Shown: positions 44,700 through 54,624, counted from the first letter of the stretch. The stretch: DNA of 64,000 nt from Planctomycetota bacterium (GCA_016192525.1 JACPTZ010000214.1:1-64000), one strand, 5' to 3'. Notes: a model not told the origin generated them from the letters alone. Made by a program: numbers and translations.

Positions 44700-44866
44700 T
44701 CCGACCCCGGCCGAAGGTCGGGCGGGGAGCGACAGCAGAACCGAGTCCGGAGGACGGTCGTCCGTCGCCCGCGGCAGAAAGTGCCGCGACCGGCGGAAGG
44801 TTTTACCGCCCCGCGCGGGGGAGACTGCCGCGGGGCGGGATCGGACCCTGGTAGGCGAAGGGGCCT

Positions 44867-44905
44867 GGGCACGCAACCGTCGGATACGCCGCCGGTTGCG
44901 TGCCC
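44867..44905. terminator. Inverted repeat GGGCACGCAACC...GGTTGCGTGCCC between regulator and flgB
   Basis: Perfect 12-bp arms 44867-44878 and 44894-44905. Confidence 0.6.
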
Positions 44906-44939
44906 CCAGGGTGTCGGGACACGCGGCGGCCGAATCGCC

Positions 44940-44955
44940 GGGCATGGGCGTTGCG
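44940..44955 (+). promoter_or_regulatory. Candidate sigma-54 promoter GGGCATGGGCGTTGCG upstream of flgB
   Basis: GG-N10-GC spacing; GGCA and TTGC elements; 43 nt before flgB ATG. Confidence 0.5.
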
Positions 44956-44998
44956 CTATACAGGTCGGCCCTCTTTCCCGGCCGACCCGGAGAAGACG

Positions 44999-45436
44999 AT
45001 GCTGCCTCCCACACTGTTCAACAAGGGGTCGATCCCGATCCTCGATCGCGGGATCTCCTTCGCCGCCCGCCGTCATCAGGTGCTGGTCCACAATATTGCG
45101 AACTCGGACACCCCCTTCTACAAGGTCCGGGACCTGCCGGTCGACGAGTTTCACAAGTTGCTCCGGCGCTCCATCGAGGAGCGGGACCGGCGCCCGGTCC
45201 CGGTCTTCCGCTTCGAGGGATCGAGCCGCATCCTCCCGACCTCGCTCGGAGGGGTGGCGGCACGGCCGCTTGAACCCGGGCGCCAGGGAATCCTGAAGCA
45301 CGACGAAAACACCTTCCGCGTGGAAACGGAGATGGCGAAGCTCGCCCAGAACACCGGAATGTACAACACGCTCACCCAGATCCTGGGACATCAGTACGAC
45401 CTGATCCAGTCGGCCATCCGGGAGAGGGTGGCGTAG
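44999..45436 (+). CDS. flgB: Flagellar basal-body rod protein FlgB
   Basis: LVHNIANSDTPFYKVRDLPVDEFHKLL; NTGMYNTLTQILGHQYDLIQSAIRE. Confidence 0.95.
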   Translation: MLPPTLFNKGSIPILDRGISFAARRHQVLVHNIANSDTPFYKVRDLPVDEFHKLLRRSIEERDRRPVPVFRFEGSSRILPTSLGGVAARPLEPGRQGILKHDENTFRVETEMAKLAQNTGMYNTLTQILGHQYDLIQSAIRERVA

Positions 45437-45484
45437 GGTGACGGAGTAACGGAGTAAGAGAGCAAGAGAAAGGAAGACCCAGCC

Positions 45485-45934
45485 ATGTCCAGTCTGTCCT
45501 CCTTCGACATCAGCACGAGTGGGCTCATCGCGCAGCGGGAGCGGATGAACCTCATCGCGAACAACCTCGCGAATGTGAACACCACCCGCGACGCGCAGAA
45601 CCGTCCCATCCCGTTCCGGCGCAAGATCCCGATCTTCGCGCCGGAGCCGACCCAGGGGACGAACGCGCGCGGCGGGGTCCGCATCCTCAAGATCGTCGAC
45701 GACGACTCCGCCTTCCGGCTGGTTCACGACCCCGATCATCCGGACGCCATCCGCGAAAACGTCGACATCGACGGCGACGGATGGATCGACACCGGCTACG
45801 TGCGCTTTCCGAACGTGAACCCGATCGTCGAAATGGTGGACATGATCACCGCCACGCGCGCTTACGAGGCGAACGTCACGGCGATGGACGCGACGAAGAG
45901 CATGCACGCGACGTCGTTGCGCATTCTGGCGTAG
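45485..45934 (+). CDS. flgC: Flagellar basal-body rod protein FlgC
   Basis: SFDISTSGLIAQRERMNLIANNLANVNTTR; NPIVEMVDMITATRAYEANVTAMDATKSM. Confidence 0.97.
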   Translation: MSSLSSFDISTSGLIAQRERMNLIANNLANVNTTRDAQNRPIPFRRKIPIFAPEPTQGTNARGGVRILKIVDDDSAFRLVHDPDHPDAIRENVDIDGDGWIDTGYVRFPNVNPIVEMVDMITATRAYEANVTAMDATKSMHATSLRILA

Positions 45935-45971
45935 GATTCTCCTTCCCCTTCCCGAACAGGAATCGCGAGCC

Positions 45972-46277
45972 ATGGTAGAACCCCTGAAACCGGTCGGACC
46001 TCAGGGAGTCGGCCCAGGAGGGCCGCCGGCTCAAGCACCCAGCGCCAAGGCGGGCGACAAGTCGTTCAAGGACATCCTGGCCGATTCGATCAACGAGGTG
46101 AACCGGATGCAGATCGACGCCGACAAGGCGGTCGAGGGCCTCGTCACCGGTCAGACCAACAACGTCGATGAGGTGGTGAGCGCCGTGAAGAAGGCGGAAC
46201 TGGCCTTCGACACCCTCATGCAGATCCGGAACAAGCTGGTCGACGCGTTCGACGAAGTCATGCGGATGAGGATCTAG
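45972..46277 (+). CDS. fliE: Flagellar hook-basal body complex protein FliE
   Basis: SFKDILADSINEVNRMQIDADKAVEGL...VVSAVKKAELAFDTLMQIRNKLVDAFDEVMRMRI. Confidence 0.96.
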   Translation: MVEPLKPVGPQGVGPGGPPAQAPSAKAGDKSFKDILADSINEVNRMQIDADKAVEGLVTGQTNNVDEVVSAVKKAELAFDTLMQIRNKLVDAFDEVMRMRI

Positions 46278-46333
46278 GGCGCCGGGCCTGCGGCGATCGC
46301 CGAGGCGGCGTCGGCGTTCCAGTCTGTGCGGGC

Positions 46334-47917
46334 ATGGATGCCGCCCCGACCGCCGCGCGGTTGAGGGCTCGAGGAGAGGAGCCTCACGATGGACTTCTTC
46401 AGGCAGACGTCGCTCTCAGCCTCGTGGTCGTCGTCTCGTTCGTCCTCCTGGCCATGTCCAGCGGGACGGTGACGATGCAGCCGCTCTTCTTCGAGGACAC
46501 GCCGGCGGAGGTCACCCAGGAGGTGATCCGGAAGCTGGATGCCAAGGCGGTGCCGTACGAACTGCGCTCGGATCGGCTGTACGTGAAGCGGGAAGACGCC
46601 GACCGGCTGAGGGTAGAGCTGATCGGCGAGGGGATCACCCCCGAGGGGAAGGATCCCTACACCTGGGTCTTCGAGCCGGACTTCACCGCCACCCCCGCCA
46701 AGCAGAGTCTCGAATGGCAGGTGACGGTCCAGCGAAGGCTCGAACGGATGATCTCGACGATCGAGGCCATCCGTTCCGCCCAGGTGGCGATCACCTGGGT
46801 GAAGGACAAGGACTTCGTCTTCCAGGAGAACCGCGAGCGCCCCAAGGCCTCGGTGCGGGTGAATCTCAAGCAGGGCAAGTCGCTGAAGGCGGAGAATGTT
46901 CTGTCCATCGCCCGTCTCGTCTCGGGGGCGGTCAAGAATCTGGAGCCGAAGGATGTGTGGATCGTGGATGCGCAGGGCAACCCGCACGAAGTGCCGGACG
47001 AGGATTCGCCGGACGCCACGGCGACGAAGTACTTCGAGATCGAAAGGCAGAAGGAACTCGCGCTCGAGAAGGCCGCGGAAAGAGTCCTGACCCCGCTTCT
47101 GGGACCGAGTGTGGTCGCCAAGGCGAAGGTGAAGATCGACACGAAGACGAAGACGGACATTCGGACCGGGATCGACCCCACCCGCACCTCTGAAACGGAG
47201 ATTGACAAAAAGAAACGCACCAGCGAGAACAGGGACGAAACAGCGGCGCCCGGAGTCCAGGGGAATCTCCCGCGCACTCCCGAACCGGTCGGGGGGATCG
47301 GCTCGAAGGAAACCGAGGAGGAATCGAGAACGAAGCTCGCTGTCGGCGAGCAGAACATCACCGAGAGCACCCCGCCGGGTACGGTGGTGGACAGTTCCAT
47401 CATGGTCGTGGCCGACTATGAGGAGATTCTGCGCGATCCCGCCCTGCCGAAGGACAAGATCGGAAAGCTCAGCGACGTCGAGAAGCCGGCCCGGTACCAG
47501 GCGCGGGTCGCCGAGCTGACCAACGCCCTGGCCAAGGCGACGATGATCGATCCGCTCAAGATCGCCTTCGTGGCCTACGCCCCCGCCGAGATCGAGCCGA
47601 TCCCCATCCTCACCTGGCAGCAGGAAGTGCTGGGCTTCATCCGCGAGCACGGCGACCAGATGGCGCTCGTCTTCATTGCCTGCGTCGGCATGCTCATGAT
47701 CTACCGCATGGTGAAGACGGCCGTGCCGAAGGACATCCTCGCGGAGATCGCCCGGCTCCGGGGCGAAATCGCCTCCGAGGAGGCGATGGGACCGGAGGCC
47801 GCCATGGCGCAGGCGGCGGACTTCAAGTCGACCCAACTGCGCGAGAAGGTTCGCGAGATCATCAAGAAGAACCCCCGGAGCGCGGCGAACCTGCTGCGGC
47901 GGTGGGCCCGGGACTAG
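46334..47917 (+). CDS. fliF: Flagellar M-ring protein FliF; N-terminal frame/start uncertain
   Basis: ALSLVVVVSFVLLAM TM, LEWQVTVQRRLERMISTIEAIRSAQVAI...; ATG GAC TTC TTC (MDFFRQ) with strong SD at 46389 lies in a different frame. Confidence 0.9.
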   Translation: MDAAPTAARLRARGEEPHDGLLQADVALSLVVVVSFVLLAMSSGTVTMQPLFFEDTPAEVTQEVIRKLDAKAVPYELRSDRLYVKREDADRLRVELIGEGITPEGKDPYTWVFEPDFTATPAKQSLEWQVTVQRRLERMISTIEAIRSAQVAITWVKDKDFVFQENRERPKASVRVNLKQGKSLKAENVLSIARLVSGAVKNLEPKDVWIVDAQGNPHEVPDEDSPDATATKYFEIERQKELALEKAAERVLTPLLGPSVVAKAKVKIDTKTKTDIRTGIDPTRTSETEIDKKKRTSENRDETAAPGVQGNLPRTPEPVGGIGSKETEEESRTKLAVGEQNITESTPPGTVVDSSIMVVADYEEILRDPALPKDKIGKLSDVEKPARYQARVAELTNALAKATMIDPLKIAFVAYAPAEIEPIPILTWQQEVLGFIREHGDQMALVFIACVGMLMIYRMVKTAVPKDILAEIARLRGEIASEEAMGPEAAMAQAADFKSTQLREKVREIIKKNPRSAANLLRRWARD

Positions 47918-47959
47918 CGCGGGAGACCGGCGGCGCGCCCCGCCGCCGGTGCCGGAACG

Positions 47960-48991
47960 ATGGTGGCCGACCCGAAAGCCAAGGAGAAACTCGGGATCAG
48001 CGGGCTGCGAAAGGCGGCCGTTCTGATCGTCTCGCTCGAGCAGGAGATGGCGACCAAGGTTCTGGCGCAGATGGACAAGGACACCATCGAGCGTCTGTCG
48101 TTCGAGATCGCCAAGCTCGAGGACGTGACGACGGTCGAGCGCGACCGTGTCCTGGAGGAGTTTTACCACCTCAGTCTCGCGCAGCAGTACATCGAGCAGG
48201 GCGGTGTGGCGTACGCGCGGGCCCTGCTGGAGAAGGTCCTGCCGCCGGAGGAAGCCCAGCGCATCATCGAGACGATCGAGCAGTCGCTCCGCGTGGCGCC
48301 CTTCGGATTTCTTCACAAGGCCGAGACCGAGAACCTGCTGACCTTTCTTCAGGAGGAGCACCCGCAGACCATCGCCCTCATCCTCGCCCACCTGGGGCCG
48401 GGACAGTCGGCGGAGGTGCTGGCCGGGCTTCCCTCGAAGAAGCAGCTCGAAGTCGTCAAACGGTTGGCCACCATGGAGCATACCAGCCCGGAGGTGATCG
48501 CGCAGGTGGAAGGGGCCCTCGAGAAGCGATTCGCCTCGCTCGTGACGGAGGAACTGCGCGAGACCGGCGGCGTGGAGGCGGTGGCGGAGATCCTCAACCT
48601 GACCGACCGCGCCACGGAGCGCGGCATCCTCGAGGCGCTCGAGGAGGAGGATCCGGACCTGGTCGATCAGATCCGCCGCCTCATGTTCGTCTTCGAGGAC
48701 ATCCTCCTCGTGAACGACCGCGGGGTGCAGAACATCCTCAAGGAAGTGGAGAACGATCAGCTCGCCCTCGCCCTGAAGACCGCCTCGGAGGAGCTCAAGG
48801 AGAAGTTCTTCCGCAACATGTCGAAGCGGGCGGCGGAGCTGATCCGCGAGGAGATGGAGTTCATGGGGCCGGTGCGGCTCGCGGACGTGGAATCGGCGCA
48901 AGCAACGATCGTGGACGCGGTGCGGAAGCTGGAGGAGGCCGGCGAGGTCATCATCCAGGGCCGCGGCGGCGAAGAGGAAATCGTGGTGTAG
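47960..48991 (+). CDS. fliG: Flagellar motor switch protein FliG
   Basis: ISGLRKAAVLIVSLEQEMATKVLAQMD; EEHPQTIALILAHLGPGQSAEVLAGLP; LKTASEELKEKFFRNMSKRAAELIREEMEFMGPVRLADVE. Confidence 0.97.
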   Translation: MVADPKAKEKLGISGLRKAAVLIVSLEQEMATKVLAQMDKDTIERLSFEIAKLEDVTTVERDRVLEEFYHLSLAQQYIEQGGVAYARALLEKVLPPEEAQRIIETIEQSLRVAPFGFLHKAETENLLTFLQEEHPQTIALILAHLGPGQSAEVLAGLPSKKQLEVVKRLATMEHTSPEVIAQVEGALEKRFASLVTEELRETGGVEAVAEILNLTDRATERGILEALEEEDPDLVDQIRRLMFVFEDILLVNDRGVQNILKEVENDQLALALKTASEELKEKFFRNMSKRAAELIREEMEFMGPVRLADVESAQATIVDAVRKLEEAGEVIIQGRGGEEEIVV

Positions 48992-48997
48992 CCTCCC

Positions 48998-49690
48998 ATG
49001 GCGCGGATCATCAAAGCGGCGGATTCGACCGAATCGCACGCCTTCGCGATGGACCTCGCGGATGTGGCGATCGACGCCAAGCGTCTGCTCGACGCCGCGC
49101 GCGCCCAGGCCGCGCAGATCCTGAGCGCCGCGCGCGCCCAGACGGAGAAGGAGAAGGCGCAGGGGTTCGAGAGCGGCCGGGGCGAGGGATACAGGGCGGG
49201 ATACGCCGCCGGGGCCGCGGAAGGACGCGCCGTCGCCGAGCGGGAGGCCCGCGAGGCCGCCCAGGCCCAGATCCAGTCGGTGGTGACCACGCTCACCCTG
49301 CTGGTGAATGCGATCGAAGGCCGGAAGCACACCCTTGTCGACGGCGCCCGACGCGATCTCATCGATCTGGCGACACGCATCGCCGGCGTGGTCGTGGGTC
49401 GCGAGATCTCAAAGTCGCCGCAAGCCGTCCAATCGCTGGTCACGCGCGCGGTGGAACTGGCGGCGTCGAAGAGCGATCTCGAACTGCGGGTTCATCCGGA
49501 CGATGTCGCGGCGGTGGAGGGATTGTGTCCCGACCTCGCCCGGCGCTGGAGAGACTTCAAGGTGACGCGCGTCATCGGCGACCCGGCGGTCGGACGCGGC
49601 GGGTGCATCGTCCGGACGCCGGACGGGGAAATCGACGCCCAGGTGGCGACGGTATTCGAGGAGATTTGCCGGGCTCTGCTGGCCGAGTAG
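48998..49690 (+). CDS. fliH: Flagellar assembly protein FliH
   Basis: GRGEGYRAGYAAGAAEGRAVAEREA; LELRVHPDDVAAVEGLCPDL...GGCIVRTPDGEIDAQVATVFEEI. Confidence 0.92.
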   Translation: MARIIKAADSTESHAFAMDLADVAIDAKRLLDAARAQAAQILSAARAQTEKEKAQGFESGRGEGYRAGYAAGAAEGRAVAEREAREAAQAQIQSVVTTLTLLVNAIEGRKHTLVDGARRDLIDLATRIAGVVVGREISKSPQAVQSLVTRAVELAASKSDLELRVHPDDVAAVEGLCPDLARRWRDFKVTRVIGDPAVGRGGCIVRTPDGEIDAQVATVFEEICRALLAE

Positions 49691-49718
49691 GGGAACGTCC
49701 CCCGGATACGAGGTCCTG

Positions 49719-51155
49719 ATGACCGCGCCTCTTCCCACTCTTCCCGCCAACGTCTTTGCCCGCGAGAACGCGGTGCTGGAGGCCGTGGTTCCGTACCGGA
49801 TCACCGGCCAGGTGTCGCGCGTCGTCGGCTATGTCGTCGAGTGCCTCGGACTTTCGGTGCCGGTGGGGAGCCAGCTGGAAATCCGTCCCCGGCAGGGAGG
49901 GGGGGCGGTGAAAATCGAGGTGATCGGGTTCCGCGAGAACCGGACCCTCTGCATGCCGCTCGGCGAAATGCACGGGGTGCGTCCCTTCGATCCCGTGGTC
50001 AGCACCTCCTCCCTCGCGCTGGTCCCCGTCGGCGAGGAGCTCCTGGGTCGTGTAGTCGACGCGGAGGGGCGCCCGCTCGACGGGGGTCCCCCGCTCTTCG
50101 CCTGCCGTCGGATCCCGATCTATGCCGCCGCTCCTCCCGCCTTGTCCCGACCCCGGATCACTGAACCGCTCGGAACGGGGATCCGCGCCGTGGACGGACT
50201 GCTCACCTGCGGGAAGGGGCAGCGGATGGGCCTCTTCTCGGGGAGCGGCGTCGGTAAGAGCGTTCTCCTCGGCATGATGGCGCGCGGAACGGCCGCCGAC
50301 GTGAGCGTCATCGCCCTCGTGGGAGAGCGCGGACGCGAGGTGCGGGAGTTCCTCGAACGCGACCTCGGTCCCGAGGGGCGGAAGAAGTCGGTCGTCGTGG
50401 TGGCGACCTCGGACGAATCGGCGCTGCGAAGGGTCCGTGCGCCTTTTGTGGCCACGGCCATCGCGGAGTACTTCCGTTACTCGGGGAAGGATGTCCTCCT
50501 GCTCATGGATTCGATCACCCGGATGGCCTTCGCGCAGCGCGAAATCGGACTCTCCGCGGGTGAGCCCCCGGCGACGAAGGGGTACCCCCCCTCGGTATTC
50601 GCGCTCCTCCCCCGACTTCTCGAACGGGCCGGGCGGAATCCGAACGGAAGCATCACCGGCCTCTACACCGTGCTCGTGGAGGCGGATGACATCAACGATC
50701 CCATCGCCGACACCGCCCGGAGCATTCTCGACGGGCATCTCTGGCTCTCGCGCGACCTGGCGGCGCGCGGCCAGTATCCGGCCATCGACCCGCTCGGAAG
50801 CGTGAGCCGCCTCATGATCGACGTCGCCGCTCCGGAGCATCGGCGCGCGGCGGAGCAGGTGAAGGCCGCGCTGGCCGTCTACAAGTCGGCGGAGGATCTG
50901 ATCAACATCGGCGCGTACGTGGCCGGCAGCAACCCGCAGATCGATGCCGCCGTCCGGCTCATCGGCCCGATCCGGGAGTATCTGCGGCAGGAGGTGCGCG
51001 ACATCGTGGACTACGCCGCCGCCGTCGCGTCGCTCCGCAAGATCTCCTCGGGGGCGGGGCGCGATGCGGTTCCGGCGCCCGCCGCGCCGGCGGCCGAACG
51101 GAGACCGGAGGGACGACCGGCCCTCGGTCCACCGCGCCGGACGGTCCAGACCTAG
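49719..51155 (+). CDS. fliI: Flagellar export ATPase FliI
   Basis: GLFSGSGVGKSVLLGMMARG; MDSITRMAFAQREIGLSAGEPPATKGYPPSVFALLPRLLERAG. Confidence 0.97.
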   Translation: MTAPLPTLPANVFARENAVLEAVVPYRITGQVSRVVGYVVECLGLSVPVGSQLEIRPRQGGGAVKIEVIGFRENRTLCMPLGEMHGVRPFDPVVSTSSLALVPVGEELLGRVVDAEGRPLDGGPPLFACRRIPIYAAAPPALSRPRITEPLGTGIRAVDGLLTCGKGQRMGLFSGSGVGKSVLLGMMARGTAADVSVIALVGERGREVREFLERDLGPEGRKKSVVVVATSDESALRRVRAPFVATAIAEYFRYSGKDVLLLMDSITRMAFAQREIGLSAGEPPATKGYPPSVFALLPRLLERAGRNPNGSITGLYTVLVEADDINDPIADTARSILDGHLWLSRDLAARGQYPAIDPLGSVSRLMIDVAAPEHRRAAEQVKAALAVYKSAEDLINIGAYVAGSNPQIDAAVRLIGPIREYLRQEVRDIVDYAAAVASLRKISSGAGRDAVPAPAAPAAERRPEGRPALGPPRRTVQT

Positions 51156-51167
51156 GGAGAGAAGTTC

Positions 51168-51647
51168 ATGAAGGCCTTTGCGTTTCCGCTGGATCCCGTG
51201 CTGCGATACCGCCGTCAGGTGGAGGACGACCGGAAGCGTACCTTTGGGCTGGCGCACCGTGCGGTCCGTGAGCAGGAGATGGCGATTGTCCGGATCCTGA
51301 GCGAACTGGAGACGGCGAAGACGGAGATGCGGAATCTCGAAGGCGGGGCCTTCTCGATGCGGGAGATTGCGATCCAGCAGCGTCACCTTCGCGGGCTGGA
51401 GCTGCGGCTGGGCCGTGTCCGGGGATCTCTTCCCCCGCTCCTGGCCCGCGCGGCCGACGCGCGGGCAGCGCTCCTTCAGGCCACGAAGGATCGCGAGGTG
51501 ATCGAGCGTCTGCGGGTCCGTCGGCTTCGCGAGTGGAACTACGCGGCTTCGGTCGAGGAGCAGAAGTCGCTCGATGAGATCGCGCTGGGCGTGATCCGCC
51601 GGACGATGAGCGAGGCGGAAGTCCTGCCTCCGGGAGTGACGTCGTGA
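51168..51647 (+). CDS. fliJ: Flagellar FliJ-like protein
   Basis: FPLDPVLRYRRQVEDDRKRTFGLAHRAVREQEM; coiled-coil; position after fliI. Confidence 0.8.
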   Translation: MKAFAFPLDPVLRYRRQVEDDRKRTFGLAHRAVREQEMAIVRILSELETAKTEMRNLEGGAFSMREIAIQQRHLRGLELRLGRVRGSLPPLLARAADARAALLQATKDREVIERLRVRRLREWNYAASVEEQKSLDEIALGVIRRTMSEAEVLPPGVTS

Positions 51648-52360
51648 AGGAACGATGGAGAGACGTGCTGGGGCAGTTCTTCTTCTTCATCACGCTCCTC
51701 GGCGCGGTGAATTTCTATCTCTTCGTGGTGCTGGGCGCCTTCTGTGTGGCGACAGGAAGGGTGAATCGTCAGAAGGCCGTGCTGGTTCTGAAAGTGCTGC
51801 GCGGACAGATCACGGGGGAGCCCCCCCCCGCCCAGATCGCGGTCACGCCGGAAGAGCGCGACGCCATCCGGGAGCGGATCCGGCAGGAGATCGAACGGGA
51901 GCTGACGACGCGTCGCCGCGAGGCGGAGTCCATCCTTTCCCGCGCGGGGCAGATCCGCGCCGATCTCGAGGCGGAGCGGAAGATGACGCTGGAGGCCACG
52001 AAAGCGCTCGCCGAACGACGGGCCGCCTTCGACACCGCGCTGCAGACCGAGGCCCAGCGAAAGTCGAGCGCGGAATTCGCCCAGAATGTGAAGTGGTTCT
52101 CGACCATCGAACCGGCCGAAGGGGCCCGGATCCTGGCCGAGATGCCGCTCGGCGACGTCCTCCGGTATCTTCGCGCCCTCAAGGACCGCACGGCGACCGA
52201 ACTGATCGTGGCGCTGGCGGCGGAGTACGAGCGGCGGGACGCCCTGGACGGAACCGACCTGGCGCTGGAGTTCCGGAGGGAAGTGGCGAAGCTTCCGGCG
52301 GCGGCGGACGCGGGGATCGTCGATACGACCGCCCCCGCGGGCGGAACGCCGCCGCGTTAA
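51644..52360 (+). CDS. MotE/MgtE-N-like protein with N-terminal TM and coiled coil
   Basis: FFFFITLLGAVNFYLFVVLGAF; NVKWFSTIEPAEGARILAEMPLGDVLRYLRALKDRTATELIVAL. Confidence 0.6.
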   Translation: MKERWRDVLGQFFFFITLLGAVNFYLFVVLGAFCVATGRVNRQKAVLVLKVLRGQITGEPPPAQIAVTPEERDAIRERIRQEIERELTTRRREAESILSRAGQIRADLEAERKMTLEATKALAERRAAFDTALQTEAQRKSSAEFAQNVKWFSTIEPAEGARILAEMPLGDVLRYLRALKDRTATELIVALAAEYERRDALDGTDLALEFRREVAKLPAAADAGIVDTTAPAGGTPPR

Positions 52361-52524
52361 AGAACACTCGTGAGAGGGTGGCTGTCGGTCCGTAGGCGCG
52401 TCACCGGATGATGCGCCGCTCCACCCATGGAGGGAAGAAGCCGATCGGCGCCGACCCCGACGAGGGGGGCGCCGGGCCGGCGGTTTTGAGAGGACCCTTA
52501 TGGCAGCGAAAGGAGGTGAATACC

Positions 52525-54171
52525 ATGCCAGACGTCAGAGTACAGACCGGCTCTGCGGCGACGGCGGCGCTTCAGCGTCCCGCGTCACCGCCGACCGGAA
52601 CCTCTCCGACGCCTCCGGTCCCCGCCACGGGCTTTGTGGCGCTTCTCCCTCCGTCCTTCGGCCAGATTCTGGGCGACATGATGACGACGGTTTCCGCCGT
52701 CCGTGCCGCCCCGCTCTCGACGGGGCGTGACGCCATGAAACCGGCCGCCGGTCCCGAGACCGCTCTCGAGGCCGCGGCGGACCACACGCTCTCCGTGGAC
52801 GAGACGGCCAAGCCGGTCGTCACCCTTCGTCCGAAGGAGGGAACGAACCGGACGCCGCCGACCGATCGCCGTTCCACGGAGACACGGGCCGACGGCGAAA
52901 CCGGGGCGACCTCGGTCCGAACGCCCGAGGCCCCTAACCGCGAGGCGATGGATGACTCTTCCGGAGAGGTGGAGATGACGGACGCCGCGCTCGTGGCGGC
53001 GGTAGCCCCGGCGCCGACGGCGATCCCCGTGATCGATCCGCCGGAGGTCGAGGCCACGACGCCGGTCCTTCCCCCGGCGCCGTCCCTCAACACCGACCCC
53101 CCGGACCCGGCTTCCGGCGCCGACGCGCCGAAGGCCGACCCGAACCTCTCCCCCGGCCCGTTGCCGGAGGAGATCGCCGACCCTGAAGCCACGCTCGATC
53201 CGGTGAACGCCAAGCCGATGACGAGGCCGACCCGGACCGAGGGACTTCCGTCCGACCTGCTCGAGGCGGCGAAGCCGCCCGTGAAGGAGACGACGGTCCC
53301 CGCGATGACGACGCCGAAACCGGAAGCCGGTACGGCCGCCCTCGAGGCGGCGGGAACGGCGCCGGTCCCCGAACCGCTCCCGGCGACGGAGCCGGTTTCG
53401 TCCCGGGCGGATCGCGTCATCGAGTCGGCCGTGGTGGCGACGAAGGTCGCGGCTCAGGCCGCGTCCGAGTTGCCGTCCACGGAGGAAGGGGGCGGAAGGG
53501 CCCGGGAGACCGGGACTTCCGCGGTTTCACCGACGGGGACCGAAGTCCTCGCCGGCAGTACCCGCGCGATCGCGGCGGCCTCGGCAGGCGGGGCCTCGGC
53601 GGAGTTGTCGGGCGGGATGTCCGGAAACCTGGCCGGTTCGGAATCCGGCGGGGCCCGGGAGATCGGAGCCGTGACGGGTCGGGGAGGAAGCGCCCCGTCC
53701 TTCGCGGACCGCATGACGGCGCTCACCGAGGCCCGGGCGAACCAGGCCGAGATGATCGACCGGATCGTCCAGCAGACCCGGATGGGCGTGGAGCACGGCC
53801 AGACGCGGATCCGGATGCAGCTGAATCCGCCCGCCCTCGGCCATCTCCGGCTCGATCTGGGGGTGCAGGACGGAGTTCTCTCCGCCCGGCTCCAGACGGA
53901 GACGCAGGCGGCGCAGGTCGTACTGCAGACGCATCTGGACACTCTGCGGGATTCCCTCGAGCAGCAGGGGATCATCGTGGGGTCGTTTGAGGTCTCGGTG
54001 CGGCAGCAGGGTCAGTCGGGGGCGGCGTTCGCCTTCGGCCGGCCGAACTTCGGTGAAAACACCTCCCGGGCCGCGTCCCGTCGGTCGAACCCGGAACCGG
54101 AACCCGCCTTGGCGGGAGTCGGCGCCGATTCGTCCGGTCGGGGTTGGCACCTGGTGGACATGTTTGCGTAA
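52525..54171 (+). CDS. fliK: Flagellar hook-length control protein FliK
   Basis: Pro/Thr-rich body; C-terminal TRIRMQLNPPALGHLRLDLGVQDGVLSARLQTETQAAQVVLQTHLDTLRDSLEQQGI; SD AAGGAGGTG before ATG 52525. Confidence 0.92.
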   Translation: MPDVRVQTGSAATAALQRPASPPTGTSPTPPVPATGFVALLPPSFGQILGDMMTTVSAVRAAPLSTGRDAMKPAAGPETALEAAADHTLSVDETAKPVVTLRPKEGTNRTPPTDRRSTETRADGETGATSVRTPEAPNREAMDDSSGEVEMTDAALVAAVAPAPTAIPVIDPPEVEATTPVLPPAPSLNTDPPDPASGADAPKADPNLSPGPLPEEIADPEATLDPVNAKPMTRPTRTEGLPSDLLEAAKPPVKETTVPAMTTPKPEAGTAALEAAGTAPVPEPLPATEPVSSRADRVIESAVVATKVAAQAASELPSTEEGGGRARETGTSAVSPTGTEVLAGSTRAIAAASAGGASAELSGGMSGNLAGSESGGAREIGAVTGRGGSAPSFADRMTALTEARANQAEMIDRIVQQTRMGVEHGQTRIRMQLNPPALGHLRLDLGVQDGVLSARLQTETQAAQVVLQTHLDTLRDSLEQQGIIVGSFEVSVRQQGQSGAAFAFGRPNFGENTSRAASRRSNPEPEPALAGVGADSSGRGWHLVDMFA

Positions 54172-54192
54172 CGGAGTAAAAGGAGGACTCTC

Positions 54193-54621
54193 ATGGCACA
54201 CGTGGGAGACATCACTCTGGGCTCACCATCGAGGGCGACGGCGCCCTCGGCCCTGGAACGGTCGAAGCTGACCCGGGAACAGTTCCTCAAGATCCTGACG
54301 GCGCAGATGTCCAAGCAGGATCCGCTGAACCCGATCACGGACCAGGACTTCATCGGTCAGATGGCGAGTCTCCAGAACCTGGAAGCGGTATCCGCCTTGA
54401 CGGAAGGCATCAAGAGCATGCAGAAGTCCCAGGAAATCGGAGCGGCTTCCGCGCTCATCGGGAAGACGATCCGCGGGACTTCCGACTCGAGGCTGCCGAT
54501 CCAGGGGGTGGTGAGTCAGGTGACGATCAACGGGGCGGAAGTGCGACTGGTGGTGGACGGCGAGACCGTGAGCATGGACAACGTCACGGAGATCGCCCCC
54601 ACCTTCTTCGCGGGAGTGTAG
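54193..54621 (+). CDS. flgD: Flagellar hook assembly protein FlgD
   Basis: LTREQFLKILTAQMSKQDPLNPITDQDFIGQMASLQNLEAVSAL. Confidence 0.94.
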   Translation: MAHVGDITLGSPSRATAPSALERSKLTREQFLKILTAQMSKQDPLNPITDQDFIGQMASLQNLEAVSALTEGIKSMQKSQEIGAASALIGKTIRGTSDSRLPIQGVVSQVTINGAEVRLVVDGETVSMDNVTEIAPTFFAGV

Positions 54622-54624
54622 GCG

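Noticed and set aside
46274-49330. 1018-aa minus-strand ORF
   Set aside because: Shadow ORF antisense to fliF/fliG/fliH; low-complexity R/L/H/D-rich composition typical of high-GC antisense frames.
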